Shown: positions 34,635-41,989 of the stretch, one piece after another
How positions within the stretch are numbered: position 1 is the first letter of the stretch
Layout: each line of letters begins with the position of its first letter
Notes under the pieces: model-generated
What the model was told of the DNA's origin: nothing
The model's input: the letters and a program-made list of their open reading frames with translations, nothing else
The model's database searches: none
From: Pseudorhodobacter aquimaris
Lineage (GTDB): Bacteria; Pseudomonadota; Alphaproteobacteria; Rhodobacterales; Rhodobacteraceae
Assembly (NCBI RefSeq): GCF_001202025.1
Contig: NZ_LGHS01000075.1
Coordinates: forward strand, 1 to 41,989
Direction: 5' to 3'
DNA length: 41,989 bases
Translations under genes and position numbers: made by a program

Positions 34635-35929
34635 TGTGCGGTAGATTTTTCGAACGACAGTAGGAAGTCATCGGCAGTACCAACACATCCTATCAGTTCA
34701 AATCGTCCACGGATTATGTCGTCCATCGGATTGGGCGTGAGGGACAGATATATACCTTTTCCGTTTCCGCGTCGCTTGAGGACTTTCCGGGCATTTTCGT
34801 CTCGGAGCGAATGGCCGATGACCACCACGGGTCGGTCACCTATCGCGGCCGCGATAGTGTCCCAATACGGCCCATTAGCACGGACGCGGGCAGCGTCGTC
34901 TTCTGTTATTATGAGGCTACCAGGGCACGCAATCGACCCGTCTATTTTAAAGATGGTCAGATCCGTGCCTTCGCCCAGTGTTGCTCCATTCGAATGGAGC
35001 ACCGTGTGAGGGATACCTTTCTCAACTGCGGCACGTTCGAATAAATCGTCGTAGTTTGTCGTGACGATGTGGCGGAAACTCGACACCGCGGCGAGATGGC
35101 CGGGGGTCGGGATGACCCCCTGCGCCATATCGAAAGCTTGGACCACCGTGCGTTCGAGTTCTCTTCGACCGTAACGCAGTTCCAAGGCGGCCGCCACGTC
35201 GGCGAACCTATGTCGCCCGAGCAGCTGATCGCCATCTACGCCAAGAGACAGACGCGCACCAAAAAGTTCGGTCATCACTGCCGCCGTTGGCAATCCCGCA
35301 GGCGCTGAAATGCCGGCGCCGACGAATAGCACGGGGTCATGACCGACAAAACCAGCAGGAATGGATACACGACCTAAAGCGGCATTACTCGAGGTGATTG
35401 GTGCGAAACTCTGCGGACGGGTCCGCGATGTAAGTTCCTTGAGGACGGAACCTTGGAAAAGGTCGAGTAGCGCATCTGCTACCGCTCGCTCAAGGTCATC
35501 ACTCCATTTGAATTCCTGCCGAAACCTACCAGCTCCCCACTCTGCGATCTCGCGCCTGAAATTGTCGCGGGCGTTCGCATCGAGGGTACCACGAGGCGAA
35601 TCATAGTTCAGAGACTTGAAGAACGGCAGTATCGGCAGATCGAGTGTCTTTGCGTGCATGACTTCCATGTGAGTGACCGACCTGCCCTCACCGGCGCCGG
35701 GACCGGAGTCGGGTATCCAGCCATACGTCTCCCCGCTAATCAGGACGAATAGATGGCTACTATCGATCTCAGAACGGATAACCTCCCAGCTCGTGCCGCC
35801 GTCTGGATGCATTCCCTCTGCGTTGACTGGCTCCAAGTTAAGCGCAATCAGCCTCTTGATGACCGCCCGGCGCGCATCACCTAGATCTCTCATCGTGCTG
35901 CTAACAAATACTCGAAGTTTGGTGGACAT
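34631..35929 (-). CDS. DUF4062-SIR2 fusion protein, putative phage-defence sensor/effector
   Basis: A 432-residue protein from ATG 35929, with GGAG 8-11 nt upstream. Residues 4-110 are a DUF4062 (TIR-like fold) domain: KLRVFVSSTMRDLGDARRAV, HLFVLISGETYGW, SVTHMEVMHA. Residues about 195-425 are a SIR2 domain with LFVGAGISAPAGLP, TTNYDD (Asn292, Asp294) and IGHSLRDENARKVL. The catalytic His found in KxHG of active SIR2 enzymes reads KIDG (Asp330), so hydrolysis may be lost or altered. That would suit a nucleotide sensor feeding the coupled PIN nuclease. No system name is known to me for this pair. Confidence 0.8.
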   Translation of the reverse strand: MSTKLRVFVSSTMRDLGDARRAVIKRLIALNLEPVNAEGMHPDGGTSWEVIRSEIDSSHLFVLISGETYGWIPDSGPGAGEGRSVTHMEVMHAKTLDLPILPFFKSLNYDSPRGTLDANARDNFRREIAEWGAGRFRQEFKWSDDLERAVADALLDLFQGSVLKELTSRTRPQSFAPITSSNAALGRVSIPAGFVGHDPVLFVGAGISAPAGLPTAAVMTELFGARLSLGVDGDQLLGRHRFADVAAALELRYGRRELERTVVQAFDMAQGVIPTPGHLAAVSSFRHIVTTNYDDLFERAAVEKGIPHTVLHSNGATLGEGTDLTIFKIDGSIACPGSLIITEDDAARVRANGPYWDTIAAAIGDRPVVVIGHSLRDENARKVLKRRGNGKGIYLSLTPNPMDDIIRGRFELIGCVGTADDFLLSFEKSTAQ

Positions 35930-36300
35930 TGGTGCACTCCTACGACCTCCAGACACAGGGGATTGGCACTCGTGTCAAGGCGTTCGGATAGCTATTCTCG
36001 TCTTGAGCTCTAAACGCTGGGGAGTACTGCGCGCCCAACCTGCTCTTTAAAATGTCGGTGGTAGTCTGCGTCCAGTAAAAGCGAGTACTCCTAGAATGAC
36101 CGAAATGTCCGTAAAGCGAACACTGCTCGTCAAAAATGCCGCAGCAAGCACGGATGACCATTTTGGCGAAGCTGCATTGCAGCGCCTCACCATCAGTAGC
36201 TGGCCGCTCATGGCCGGTAGCGACCGCAGTCCCCCCTGGCATGGTTCCTCCCGGACCTTCAGCGTATACGGGGGGGCTTAGCGCGGCATTTCGCTAGCGC

Positions 36301-36464
36301 GTGGCTTTTTCACCGGGGAAGCCACTTGGAAGCCACCCCCACAGATCGCCTCGGCATTATGACTCATTATCAGTGACTTACCCGGCACGCAGCGTGGGCA
36401 AGGTGGATTTCTTTCGGAAGCCAGGGCGGCCACCTGACGGAAGCCACCCTCGCCAGTAGCCACC
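36301..36464. repeat. Cluster of GGAAGCCACC-like repeats
   Basis: Copies at 36317-36325, 36328-36337, 36416-36423 (shortened), 36439-36448 and 36455-36464 (AGTAGCCACC), a diverged copy near 36427-36434, and one inverted (GTGGCTTT at 36301). Spacing is irregular. They may be operator sites for an element regulator or remains of a repeat array. Confidence 0.5.
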
Positions 36465-36582
36465 ATAGGAACGCATCTCTCCGCCAGAAGCTTCCGGCCA
36501 TCTCTGAACACGTTGATTCCAAGGCAGAAAATGGATTGACATTTCTAGCCCCCTTGACCTACCTATTAATCATCGAAGAATT

Positions 36583-36618
36583 GCGCCCGGAGGAAAACCC
36601 TCGCGGGCGCTTTCTTTT
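36583..36618 (+). terminator. Rho-independent terminator ahead of the methylase operon
   Basis: A 7-bp GC stem (36583-36589 with 36604-36610) extended by GAGG/CCTC inside, with a short A-rich loop, then TTTCTTTT. It isolates the ParB-methylase genes from upstream transcription. Confidence 0.8.
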
Positions 36619-36704
36619 CCCTCCACATCGCGGATCCCGATCGTGTCCCTGGCATTGCCCGGCGCGCTTCGGCACGTCCGCCCTGCCCCAAATGAGAACC
36701 GCCC

Positions 36705-37964
36705 ATGGACCTGGTCTTCGCACCGAGCCAGATCGAGACTTGGCCGCTCGACAGGCTGCGCCCCTATGCCCGCAATGCCAAGATGCACGGCGACGATCAG
36801 GTGGCGAAGATCGCCGCCAGCATGGCCAAGTTCGGCTGGACCGTGCCCTGCATGGTGGCCGACGATGGTGAGCTGATTGCCGGTCATGGCCGGGTGTTGG
36901 CTGCGATCATGCTGGGGTTAACCGACGTACCGGTGATCCGGCTCGGCCACCTCGACGAGGCCGAGCGCCGGGCCTACCGAATCGCCGACAATAAACTGAC
37001 CGAGCTGGGCGAGTGGGACGAGGCCATGTTGCGCGACGAGATCGCTGGGCTGCTGGCCGAGGATTTCGACCTGTCGCTGCTGGGGATCGCCGACGAAGAT
37101 CTGGACGCCCTGTTGCGCGATCCGGATCAGGTCGAGGGCGGCGCGGTCGAGGGCGAGGATGACATTCCGGAACCGCCGGTCACGCCGGTGTCGGTGGCGG
37201 GCGACCTGTGGCAGCTTGGATCGCACCGGCTGATCTGCGGCGACAGCACATCCGCCGATGTGGTCGGGCGATTGCTTGGCGACGTGCGCCCGCTGCTGAT
37301 GGTGACCGACCCGCCTTATGGCGTGGAATACGATCCGTCCTGGCGCAACCAGGCGGGGGCCGCGAAGACCAAAAGAACCGGCAAGGTGCTGAACGATGAC
37401 CGGGCCGACTGGCGCGAAGCATGGGCGCTGTTCCCCGGCGACGTGGCCTATGTCTGGCACGGCGCGCTGCATGCGGGCGAGGTGGCCGAGAGCCTGGTTG
37501 CGGCGGGTTTCGCCGTCCGGTCACAGATCATCTGGGCCAAGGACCGCCTTGTCCTCAGCCGGGGTGATTATCACTGGCAACATGAACCCTGCTGGTATGC
37601 CGTCAAGAAGACCGGCAAGGGCCACTGGGCGGGGGACCGCAAACAGACCACGCTTTGGCACATCTCCGGCAAGGACCAGGACGCGGCCACCGTGCATGGC
37701 ACGCAGAAACCGGTCGAATGCATGCGCCGCCCGATCCTGAACAATTCCAGCCCGGGTCAGGCGGTTTATGAGCCGTTCATGGGATCGGGCACCACGCTGA
37801 TTGCGGCAGAAACCACCGGGCGGGTGTGCTTTGGCATCGAGTTGAACCCTGCCTATGTCGATGTGGCCATCGAGCGCTGGCAGCAATTCACCGGTGCCAA
37901 CGCCCTGCTGGCCGATACTGGCGAGACCTTCGCCGACCTGAAGGCGAAAAGGCTGGCGGCATGA
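36705..37964 (+). CDS. ParB-domain DNA methylase, DPPY type (N6-adenine)
   Basis: A 419-residue two-domain enzyme. Residues 12-115 are a ParB/sulfiredoxin-like domain (RLRPYARNAKMHGDDQVAKIAASM, DGELIAGHGRVLAA, RAYRIADNKLTELGEWD). Residues 165-400 are an N6/N4 methylase domain with DPPYGVEYD (catalytic) and the AdoMet site FMGSGTTLIAAE near the end, a beta-class order. It probably methylates adenine in phage DNA. ParB-methylase fusions are common in alphaproteobacterial phages. It is coupled to its paralogue by ATGA. Confidence 0.9.
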   Translation: MDLVFAPSQIETWPLDRLRPYARNAKMHGDDQVAKIAASMAKFGWTVPCMVADDGELIAGHGRVLAAIMLGLTDVPVIRLGHLDEAERRAYRIADNKLTELGEWDEAMLRDEIAGLLAEDFDLSLLGIADEDLDALLRDPDQVEGGAVEGEDDIPEPPVTPVSVAGDLWQLGSHRLICGDSTSADVVGRLLGDVRPLLMVTDPPYGVEYDPSWRNQAGAAKTKRTGKVLNDDRADWREAWALFPGDVAYVWHGALHAGEVAESLVAAGFAVRSQIIWAKDRLVLSRGDYHWQHEPCWYAVKKTGKGHWAGDRKQTTLWHISGKDQDAATVHGTQKPVECMRRPILNNSSPGQAVYEPFMGSGTTLIAAETTGRVCFGIELNPAYVDVAIERWQQFTGANALLADTGETFADLKAKRLAA

Positions 37965-39325
37965 ACGTGCCCCTGCTGCCCGGCCGGATCGAACACTGGC
38001 CCCTCGCACGACTGAAGCCCTATGCCCGCAACGCCAAAACCCACGACGCTGACCAGGTGGCGAAGATCGCCGCCAGCATGGCCGAGTTCGGCTGGACCGT
38101 GCCAGTGCTGGTCGCCGCCGATGGCGAGTTGATCGCCGGGCACGGCCGTGTCCTGGCTGCCGCCCAGCTCGGACTGCCCGAAGCCCCGGTGATCGTGCTG
38201 GGTCATCTGACCGAGGCGCAGCGCCGGGCCTATCGCATCGCCGACAACAAGTTGACCGAGATGGGCGGCTGGGACGAGGCCTTGCTGTTGCAAGAATTGC
38301 AGGCGCTGCTGATAGAGGATTTCGACCTCGGGCTGATCGGGATCCCCGAGGATGAATTGTATGCACTATTGGCCGACGCCGATGATCGACCGGAGATTTC
38401 CGACGATGCCGCCGACGCGATCCCCGAACCGCCAGCCGAACCGATCACCAAACCGGGCGATATCTGGGTGCTGGGCAAACACCGGCTGTGCTGTGGCGAT
38501 GCTACCGATCCTGCCGCCGTGGCCAAGCTGATGCAGGGCGAGCAAGCGACGCTGATGTTCACCTCGCCGCCTTACGCCCAACAGCGCGCCTACGGCGCGG
38601 CCAAAGAAAAACTCGGCAATTGGGATGCGCTGATGCAGGGCGTGTTTACCGCGGCCCCGGTCACGGACGACGTCCAGCTTCTGGTCAACCTCGGCCTCGT
38701 GCACCGCGATGGCGAATGGTTGCCCTATTGGGAAGGATGGGTCGAATGGATGCGCAGCTCTGGCTGGCGACGCTTTGGTTGGTATGTGTGGGATCAGGGC
38801 CCCGGCCTGCCGGGCGATTGGCAAGGCCGCCTGGCCCCGTCGCACGAGTTCATTTTCCACTTCAACCGCGCGCCCCGCAAACCACACAAGACCGTCCCGT
38901 CCAAGCACGCTGGCGAAACCCTTGGCGGCGGTGGGCTGCGCGGGGCAGACGGCACCGTTCACGCCAAGACCGGCACCGGCAACGCGATCCAAAGCCACCG
39001 CATCCCCGACAGCGTGTTTCGGATAATGCGCCATAAGGGTGGACTGGGCGCTGCCGGATCGCACCCAGCGGTGTTCCCCGTGGCATTGGTCGAGGCTGTG
39101 CTGGCAGCGTTCAGCGATGCCAACGACCTGATCTATGAACCGTTCTGCGGCTCCGGCACCCAGATCGTCGCCGCCGAACGCGCGGGGCGACGCTGCTTCG
39201 CGATGGAGCTGGACCCGGTTTATTGCGACGTGGCCGTGCGGCGGTGGGAGATGGCGACGGGGCGAAAGGCACAGCTGGAAAATCGTAACGAGACCACCAT
39301 TGGCAGGGAGACACGACAGAAATGA
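37961..39325 (+). CDS. ParB-domain DNA methylase, TSPPY type (probably N4-cytosine)
   Basis: A 454-residue paralogue of the preceding protein. The ParB domain is strongly similar (RLKPYARNAKTHDADQVAKIAASMAEFGWTVP, GELIAGHGRVLAAAQLGL). The catalytic motif is TSPPYAQQR rather than DPPY, the AdoMet site is FCGSGTQIVAAE, and the segment between them (about 270-390) differs. TSPPY is usual for N4-cytosine enzymes, so target base and sequence probably differ. The start at 37961 overlaps the previous stop. It arose by tandem duplication or recombination and is followed by an ATGA overlap. Confidence 0.85.
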   Translation: MNVPLLPGRIEHWPLARLKPYARNAKTHDADQVAKIAASMAEFGWTVPVLVAADGELIAGHGRVLAAAQLGLPEAPVIVLGHLTEAQRRAYRIADNKLTEMGGWDEALLLQELQALLIEDFDLGLIGIPEDELYALLADADDRPEISDDAADAIPEPPAEPITKPGDIWVLGKHRLCCGDATDPAAVAKLMQGEQATLMFTSPPYAQQRAYGAAKEKLGNWDALMQGVFTAAPVTDDVQLLVNLGLVHRDGEWLPYWEGWVEWMRSSGWRRFGWYVWDQGPGLPGDWQGRLAPSHEFIFHFNRAPRKPHKTVPSKHAGETLGGGGLRGADGTVHAKTGTGNAIQSHRIPDSVFRIMRHKGGLGAAGSHPAVFPVALVEAVLAAFSDANDLIYEPFCGSGTQIVAAERAGRRCFAMELDPVYCDVAVRRWEMATGRKAQLENRNETTIGRETRQK

Positions 39326-39831
39326 TTATCGACGTCCCAATCTGGCGAAACGCCGACCTCATACGGACCATTCCGATCACACGCGCGGACCTGAACCAAG
39401 CCATATCCCGGAACGACTTTCGGCCGGAAGACACGCCAAAGCCCGGAAAGGCGCGCTGGTATAGCTGGAGAGATGTTGTGGCGGTTGCGGCGGCACAGGA
39501 CCTGCGCAAGCTCGGCTTTGGTCCGTCTGTCGCATTCGGGCTGGTGCAAGAACACCTGTCACCGTTTCTGCAGGGTCGGATCGACGCGCCGGATGATTGC
39601 GCCGGCGTGCTTTGGCTGATCCGCCCGAGTGACGACCACCTCACCTTTGAGGCCCCGTGTGAGTTCCTGCGCCATACCGAATACGAGGAGCTGCTGATCG
39701 CGCCAAACGAGAACGCCTGCATCATCGTGAATGTGGGCCGCATTGCAGCGCGCGTGTTCAATGAATTGCAGGCGACCGAGACCGCCAAGGTCATCCGAGA
39801 GGAATTTCAGATTCTGGGACCGGTGATATGA
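39322..39831 (+). CDS. Early phage protein with possible MerR-like N-terminus
   Basis: A 169-residue protein overlapping both neighbours by ATGA. The N-terminal half (ITRADLNQAISRNDFRPEDTPKPGKARWYSWRDVVAVAAAQDLRKLGF) resembles a MerR-type winged helix, and the rest is a mixed alpha/beta region without known motif. It may regulate the methylase operon or another element gene. Assignment is tentative. Confidence 0.6.
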   Translation: MIIDVPIWRNADLIRTIPITRADLNQAISRNDFRPEDTPKPGKARWYSWRDVVAVAAAQDLRKLGFGPSVAFGLVQEHLSPFLQGRIDAPDDCAGVLWLIRPSDDHLTFEAPCEFLRHTEYEELLIAPNENACIIVNVGRIAARVFNELQATETAKVIREEFQILGPVI

Positions 39832-40055
39832 CCCAGTCGCGCCGCATGTCGCTGATCGAGGCCATTACCAATGTGGCTGTGGGCTATGCGCTGGCGCTGG
39901 CGACCCAGATCGTGGTGTTCCCATGGTTCGGGCTGCATCCGAGCTTGGGCGAGAACCTTGCCATCGGCGCGATCTTCATGGGTATCTCATTGCTGCGCAG
40001 CTACACGCTTCGCCGCCTTTTCGAACGCTGGTGCTCTCGTCCACATCGCAGCTGA
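39828..40055 (+). CDS. Small phage membrane protein, DUF7220-like
   Basis: A 75-residue protein with two hydrophobic segments (NVAVGYALALATQIVVFPWF and NLAIGAIFMGISLL) and a basic end (RSYTLRRLFERW). It begins MTQSRRMSLIEAITN, a pattern I have seen in uncharacterised phage proteins. It overlaps the previous stop by ATGA and ends 21 bp from the convergent DUF3489 gene. The function is unknown. Confidence 0.65.
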   Translation: MTQSRRMSLIEAITNVAVGYALALATQIVVFPWFGLHPSLGENLAIGAIFMGISLLRSYTLRRLFERWCSRPHRS

Positions 40056-40076
40056 TCCGTGCGGTGACGCAGGGCG

Positions 40077-40637
40077 TCAGGCCGCGTCCAGCTTGTACAC
40101 TGTGCCTCTGCCATCGACCTTTTCAGAGGCAATGGGAAGGCCAAGCTTCTTTTTCAGCGCCCCGGAGATCATGCCGCGTACCGAATGAGCCATCCAGCCA
40201 GTCTCCGCCACGATCTCGGTGATCGCTGCACCCTCAAGGCGCTGCAGCAGCGCAATGATCTGGGCCTGCTTGGTCCCTTCGCGGATGGTGACCGGTTTCG
40301 GCGTCTCCGCTGCGGTCGGCTGCGGGTCCGGCTCCGGCTCGGCATTGCGCAGGTTGGTCACCGTGCTGGCCACCACCGGCTCAATCCCGATGGCCAACAG
40401 CCCCGCATCGGTCACCACCAGCGTGGTGCCATGGCCATCGCCGGTTTCGCGCCAGAGAGGTTCGCCCCGGCGCAGGTTGGCGTCGACCTCCTGCAGCCAG
40501 CCATGTGCGATCATTTTGGTGACGGCCATCTTCGCCGCTGCACCGTGCAGCCCTTTGGGCAGCGGCAGGGCGATGTTGTCGGGGCGTTGGGCCCCGGCGC
40601 TCAGGATGATGGTCTGGGTGTCAGTGAGTTTCGGCAT
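40077..40637 (-). CDS. DUF3489 protein
   Basis: A 186-residue protein from ATG 40637 (AGGAGC 6 nt upstream). The C-terminal 70 residues (REGTKQAQIIALLQRLEGAAITEIVAETGWMAHSVRGMISGALKKKLGL, then SEKVDGRGTVYKL) are the DUF3489 winged-helix-like domain. The N-terminal part (TDTQTIILSAGAQRPDNIALPLP, then GAAAKMAVTKMIAHGWL) looks like a second winged helix. It is probably a DNA-binding protein of phage or plasmid origin. Confidence 0.8.
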   Translation of the reverse strand: MPKLTDTQTIILSAGAQRPDNIALPLPKGLHGAAAKMAVTKMIAHGWLQEVDANLRRGEPLWRETGDGHGTTLVVTDAGLLAIGIEPVVASTVTNLRNAEPEPDPQPTAAETPKPVTIREGTKQAQIIALLQRLEGAAITEIVAETGWMAHSVRGMISGALKKKLGLPIASEKVDGRGTVYKLDAA

Positions 40638-40674
40638 GACGGGCTCCTGTTCGATCTGGTTACGCTGGGCGGGA

Positions 40675-40902
40675 TCAGGCGGCATGCTCGCCCTCCTTGA
40701 AGGCGCTGTCGGTGATCTGGCGCAGCAGGCTGGCATAGTGGTTCACGGTGCCGACATCGCCCCAGTTGATCTCGTCGGGGTCGGTCTCGAAATGGTCATC
40801 GCTCAGGGCTTTCAGGCGTTCCAGCATGACGTCGATCTGGACCTTGGTGGCCATGAAGGCGTCGAGGGCTTTGGAGTTGTCGGTGGCGCGGCGTGTGGTC
40901 AT
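40675..40902 (-). CDS. Small acidic helical protein upstream of DUF3489
   Basis: A 75-residue protein from ATG 40902, with AAGGATG about 10 nt upstream. It is helical and acidic (KALDAFMATKVQIDVMLERLKALSDDHFETDPDEINWGDVGTVNHYASLLRQI). It lies upstream of the DUF3489 gene on the same strand. It is of a type common in alphaproteobacterial prophages and plasmids. The function is unknown. Confidence 0.65.
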   Translation of the reverse strand: MTTRRATDNSKALDAFMATKVQIDVMLERLKALSDDHFETDPDEINWGDVGTVNHYASLLRQITDSAFKEGEHAA

Positions 40903-41005
40903 GGCTTGGTCATCCTTCGGTGAGTTGCATCGTTTTCGTGTAATCACAATCGCTCTGATGGGGTGTTTAGTGTAGGCAATAACGAGCAATATCATTGATT
41001 TATGA

Positions 41006-41368
41006 TCAATATACCTGGTGGGAACCGGTCAGCGCCGCCTGCTCGGCTTCGTGTCGTTGTGCTGCGTCGGGTGGGTCACGCCGTGCGTTGATCATGGCGA
41101 CAAACAGCGCGCGGGCGACGGCGGCCACCTCGTCCGCCCCTGCGCTAGAGAGCCCCATGTCATGAATGGCGATGGCCTCGCCCAGATCTGTCAGGGCATA
41201 AATCGTGGCAAACTCCGCTTCGGTCGGGTCGCAGGTAACAGTGTCGCGGTCGTGCTCGGATACGGCCACGCTGCGGCAAAAGCGCAGATCGAAGCCGATG
41301 GCACACTCGCGGCGAGCGAGATCGGCGAGGGTCTCGCCCTCGGGCAGGCAATTGAGAGGCAGCGTCAT
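41006..41368 (-). CDS. Hypothetical protein of a small-gene cluster
   Basis: A 120-residue acidic protein from ATG 41368, overlapping the previous gene's stop by 4 nt (ATGA). The sequence (CAIGFDLRFCRSVAVSEHDRDTVTCDPTEAEFATIYALTDLGEAIAIHD) has no motif I recognise. It is translated together with the upstream gene. Confidence 0.6.
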   Translation of the reverse strand: MTLPLNCLPEGETLADLARRECAIGFDLRFCRSVAVSEHDRDTVTCDPTEAEFATIYALTDLGEAIAIHDMGLSSAGADEVAAVARALFVAMINARRDPPDAAQRHEAEQAALTGSHQVY

Positions 41369-41664
41369 GGCAGGGGCCTTTCGCAGGGGTCGGGGATGAT
41401 CTCGGCCCAAGCGCCGTCCTGCCAGATGTAGAGATGACAGAAGTGGCAGGTCGGGCGCGACAGGAGGATTGGGTTTCGGGGGTGCTCAAACCCCTCGATC
41501 TGATCTGCGCGCACCTGCCGGATCTCGCGTGCGGCGAGGATGTCTTCGGGTGTCCAGCGCGCCAGTGCGGGCAACATGTGGCCGGGGTAGCCATCATAGT
41601 GGAAGTAAACGTGGGCCCATTCCCCGGGCCTGACTTCGATGGCGATCTGCGCGCGCGTGCTCAT
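41365..41664 (-). CDS. Hypothetical protein, phage/plasmid type
   Basis: A 99-residue protein with GGAG before its ATG. It starts MSTRAQIAIEVRPGEWAHVYFHYDGYPGHMLPALARW, a recognisable uncharacterised pattern in phages and plasmids, and has C-x2-C (CHFC) near the end followed by LYIWQDGAW. It is coupled to the gene at 41006-41368. The role is unknown. Confidence 0.65.
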   Translation of the reverse strand: MSTRAQIAIEVRPGEWAHVYFHYDGYPGHMLPALARWTPEDILAAREIRQVRADQIEGFEHPRNPILLSRPTCHFCHLYIWQDGAWAEIIPDPCERPLP

Positions 41665-41696
41665 GAGTGTCTCCGTGTTGCGGGTTTCACACGGGC

Positions 41697-41909
41697 TCAG
41701 ATGAGCCCGTGCTGTTTCAGGACGGGGACGACATCGGCCAACTCAAAGGTGAGGCAGTCGATCCCGACCCGTCCCGCCATCTCGAAGACCTCGGAATTCA
41801 GGCTGAGGTCATTGAAGTGGTTCTGCAGCGTGGTCACGCTCATGGCCTCGATGAAGCGGCTGCGGTCGATAAAGATGCGTGTCGTGTCGGCGGTGGTGGC
41901 GATGGCCAT
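41697..41909 (-). CDS. Small hypothetical protein
   Basis: A 70-residue protein with AAAGGA upstream of ATG 41909. It has mixed alpha/beta character (RFIEAMSVTTLQNHFNDLSLNSEVFEMAGRVGIDCLTFELADVVPVLKQHG). It belongs to the same leftward cluster. No family is recognised. Confidence 0.6.
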   Translation of the reverse strand: MAIATTADTTRIFIDRSRFIEAMSVTTLQNHFNDLSLNSEVFEMAGRVGIDCLTFELADVVPVLKQHGLI

Positions 41910-41921
41910 GGTCGTGTCCTT

Positions 41922-41989
41922 TCAGGATTGGGGTGTGGTGGTTTCAGCGGAGCGGCGTCCAGCTTCAAAGGCCTCTTCGAGTGCGTCGC
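41922..41989 (-). CDS. 3' end of a gene running off the window
   Basis: A leftward frame enters from the right edge and ends at TGA 41922-41924. The visible 22 residues end EAFEAGRRSAETTTPQS. It is close upstream of the 41909 gene and in the same direction, so it is likely part of the same operon. Too little is seen for a family. Confidence 0.5.
   Translation of the reverse strand, partial: DALEEAFEAGRRSAETTTPQS

Larger units (their letters stand above)
35930..36704. other. Long intergenic region upstream of the defence pair and methylase genes
   Basis: 775 bp. It holds the upstream region of the leftward SIR2-PIN pair, a repeat cluster (36301-36464) and a terminator (36583-36618). A TTGACA hexamer at 36536-36541 is followed by only weak -10 candidates. 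Short frames (for example 36096-36281) lack ribosome sites and family character. I see no gene. Confidence 0.45.

Noticed and set aside
1-41989. CRISPR array
   Set aside because: No regularly spaced identical repeats with unique spacers of similar length. The repeat clusters at 29.1, 30.8 and 36.3 kb are irregular and partly inverted.

Overview
The window reads as Rhodobacteraceae-type (Roseobacter group, Alphaproteobacteria) DNA made almost entirely of mobile and prophage material. The assignment rests on protein resemblance (DUF2163/gpL-like tail hub, Pam3-gp28-like holin, DUF6127-type protein, ParB-domain DNA methylases, DUF3489 protein) and GC-rich codon use. It was made by recall, without any database search.

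Left part (1-17.4 kb): the right end of an IS3-family element is followed by a siphovirus-type tail and lysis cluster in standard order: tail tube, G and G-T-like tail chaperones joined by a -1 frameshift site, tape measure, distal tail protein, DUF2163 hub, two small hub-associated genes, a tail-tip protein with a von Willebrand A domain, three fibre proteins, a DUF6127-type protein, endolysin and holin. The cluster is decaying. The tail tube has an in-frame TAG. The tape measure has three homopolymer frameshifts and two TGAs. One small gene has an internal deletion. The tail-tip gene has a frameshift and a TGA. A reverse-oriented O-antigen-type acyltransferase is inserted between the distal tail and hub genes and is a likely lysogenic conversion gene.

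Middle (17.5-20.9 kb): a divergent LysR/SDR pair with a small membrane protein, a ParD-headed chimeric gene, and the 3' half of an initiator tRNA-fMet gene. The tRNA fragment is the kind left at one end of an integrated element.

Right part (20.9-42 kb): a second element. It carries a very large SIR2-domain protein split by one apparent base deletion, its WYL-domain repressor with a palindromic operator, a tyrosine integrase, a 430-bp region of nested inverted repeats, and a tightly coupled early operon in which each gene overlaps the next by 4 bp. That operon encodes an excisionase-like HTH protein, a VRR-NUC nuclease, a lambda-O-like initiator with iteron-like repeats inside its gene, and a C5 DNA methyltransferase with a second plausible protein in an overlapping frame. 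Opposite it lies a coupled pair, a DUF4062-SIR2 protein and a PIN-domain protein, which looks like an unnamed two-gene defence system. Two tandem ParB-domain DNA methylases with different catalytic motifs follow, then small phage or plasmid genes.

Most noteworthy: the DUF4062-SIR2 + PIN operon, the overlapping frame in the methyltransferase gene, the vWA domain in the tail tip, the split SIR2 gene with its WYL operator, and the iterons inside the initiator gene.
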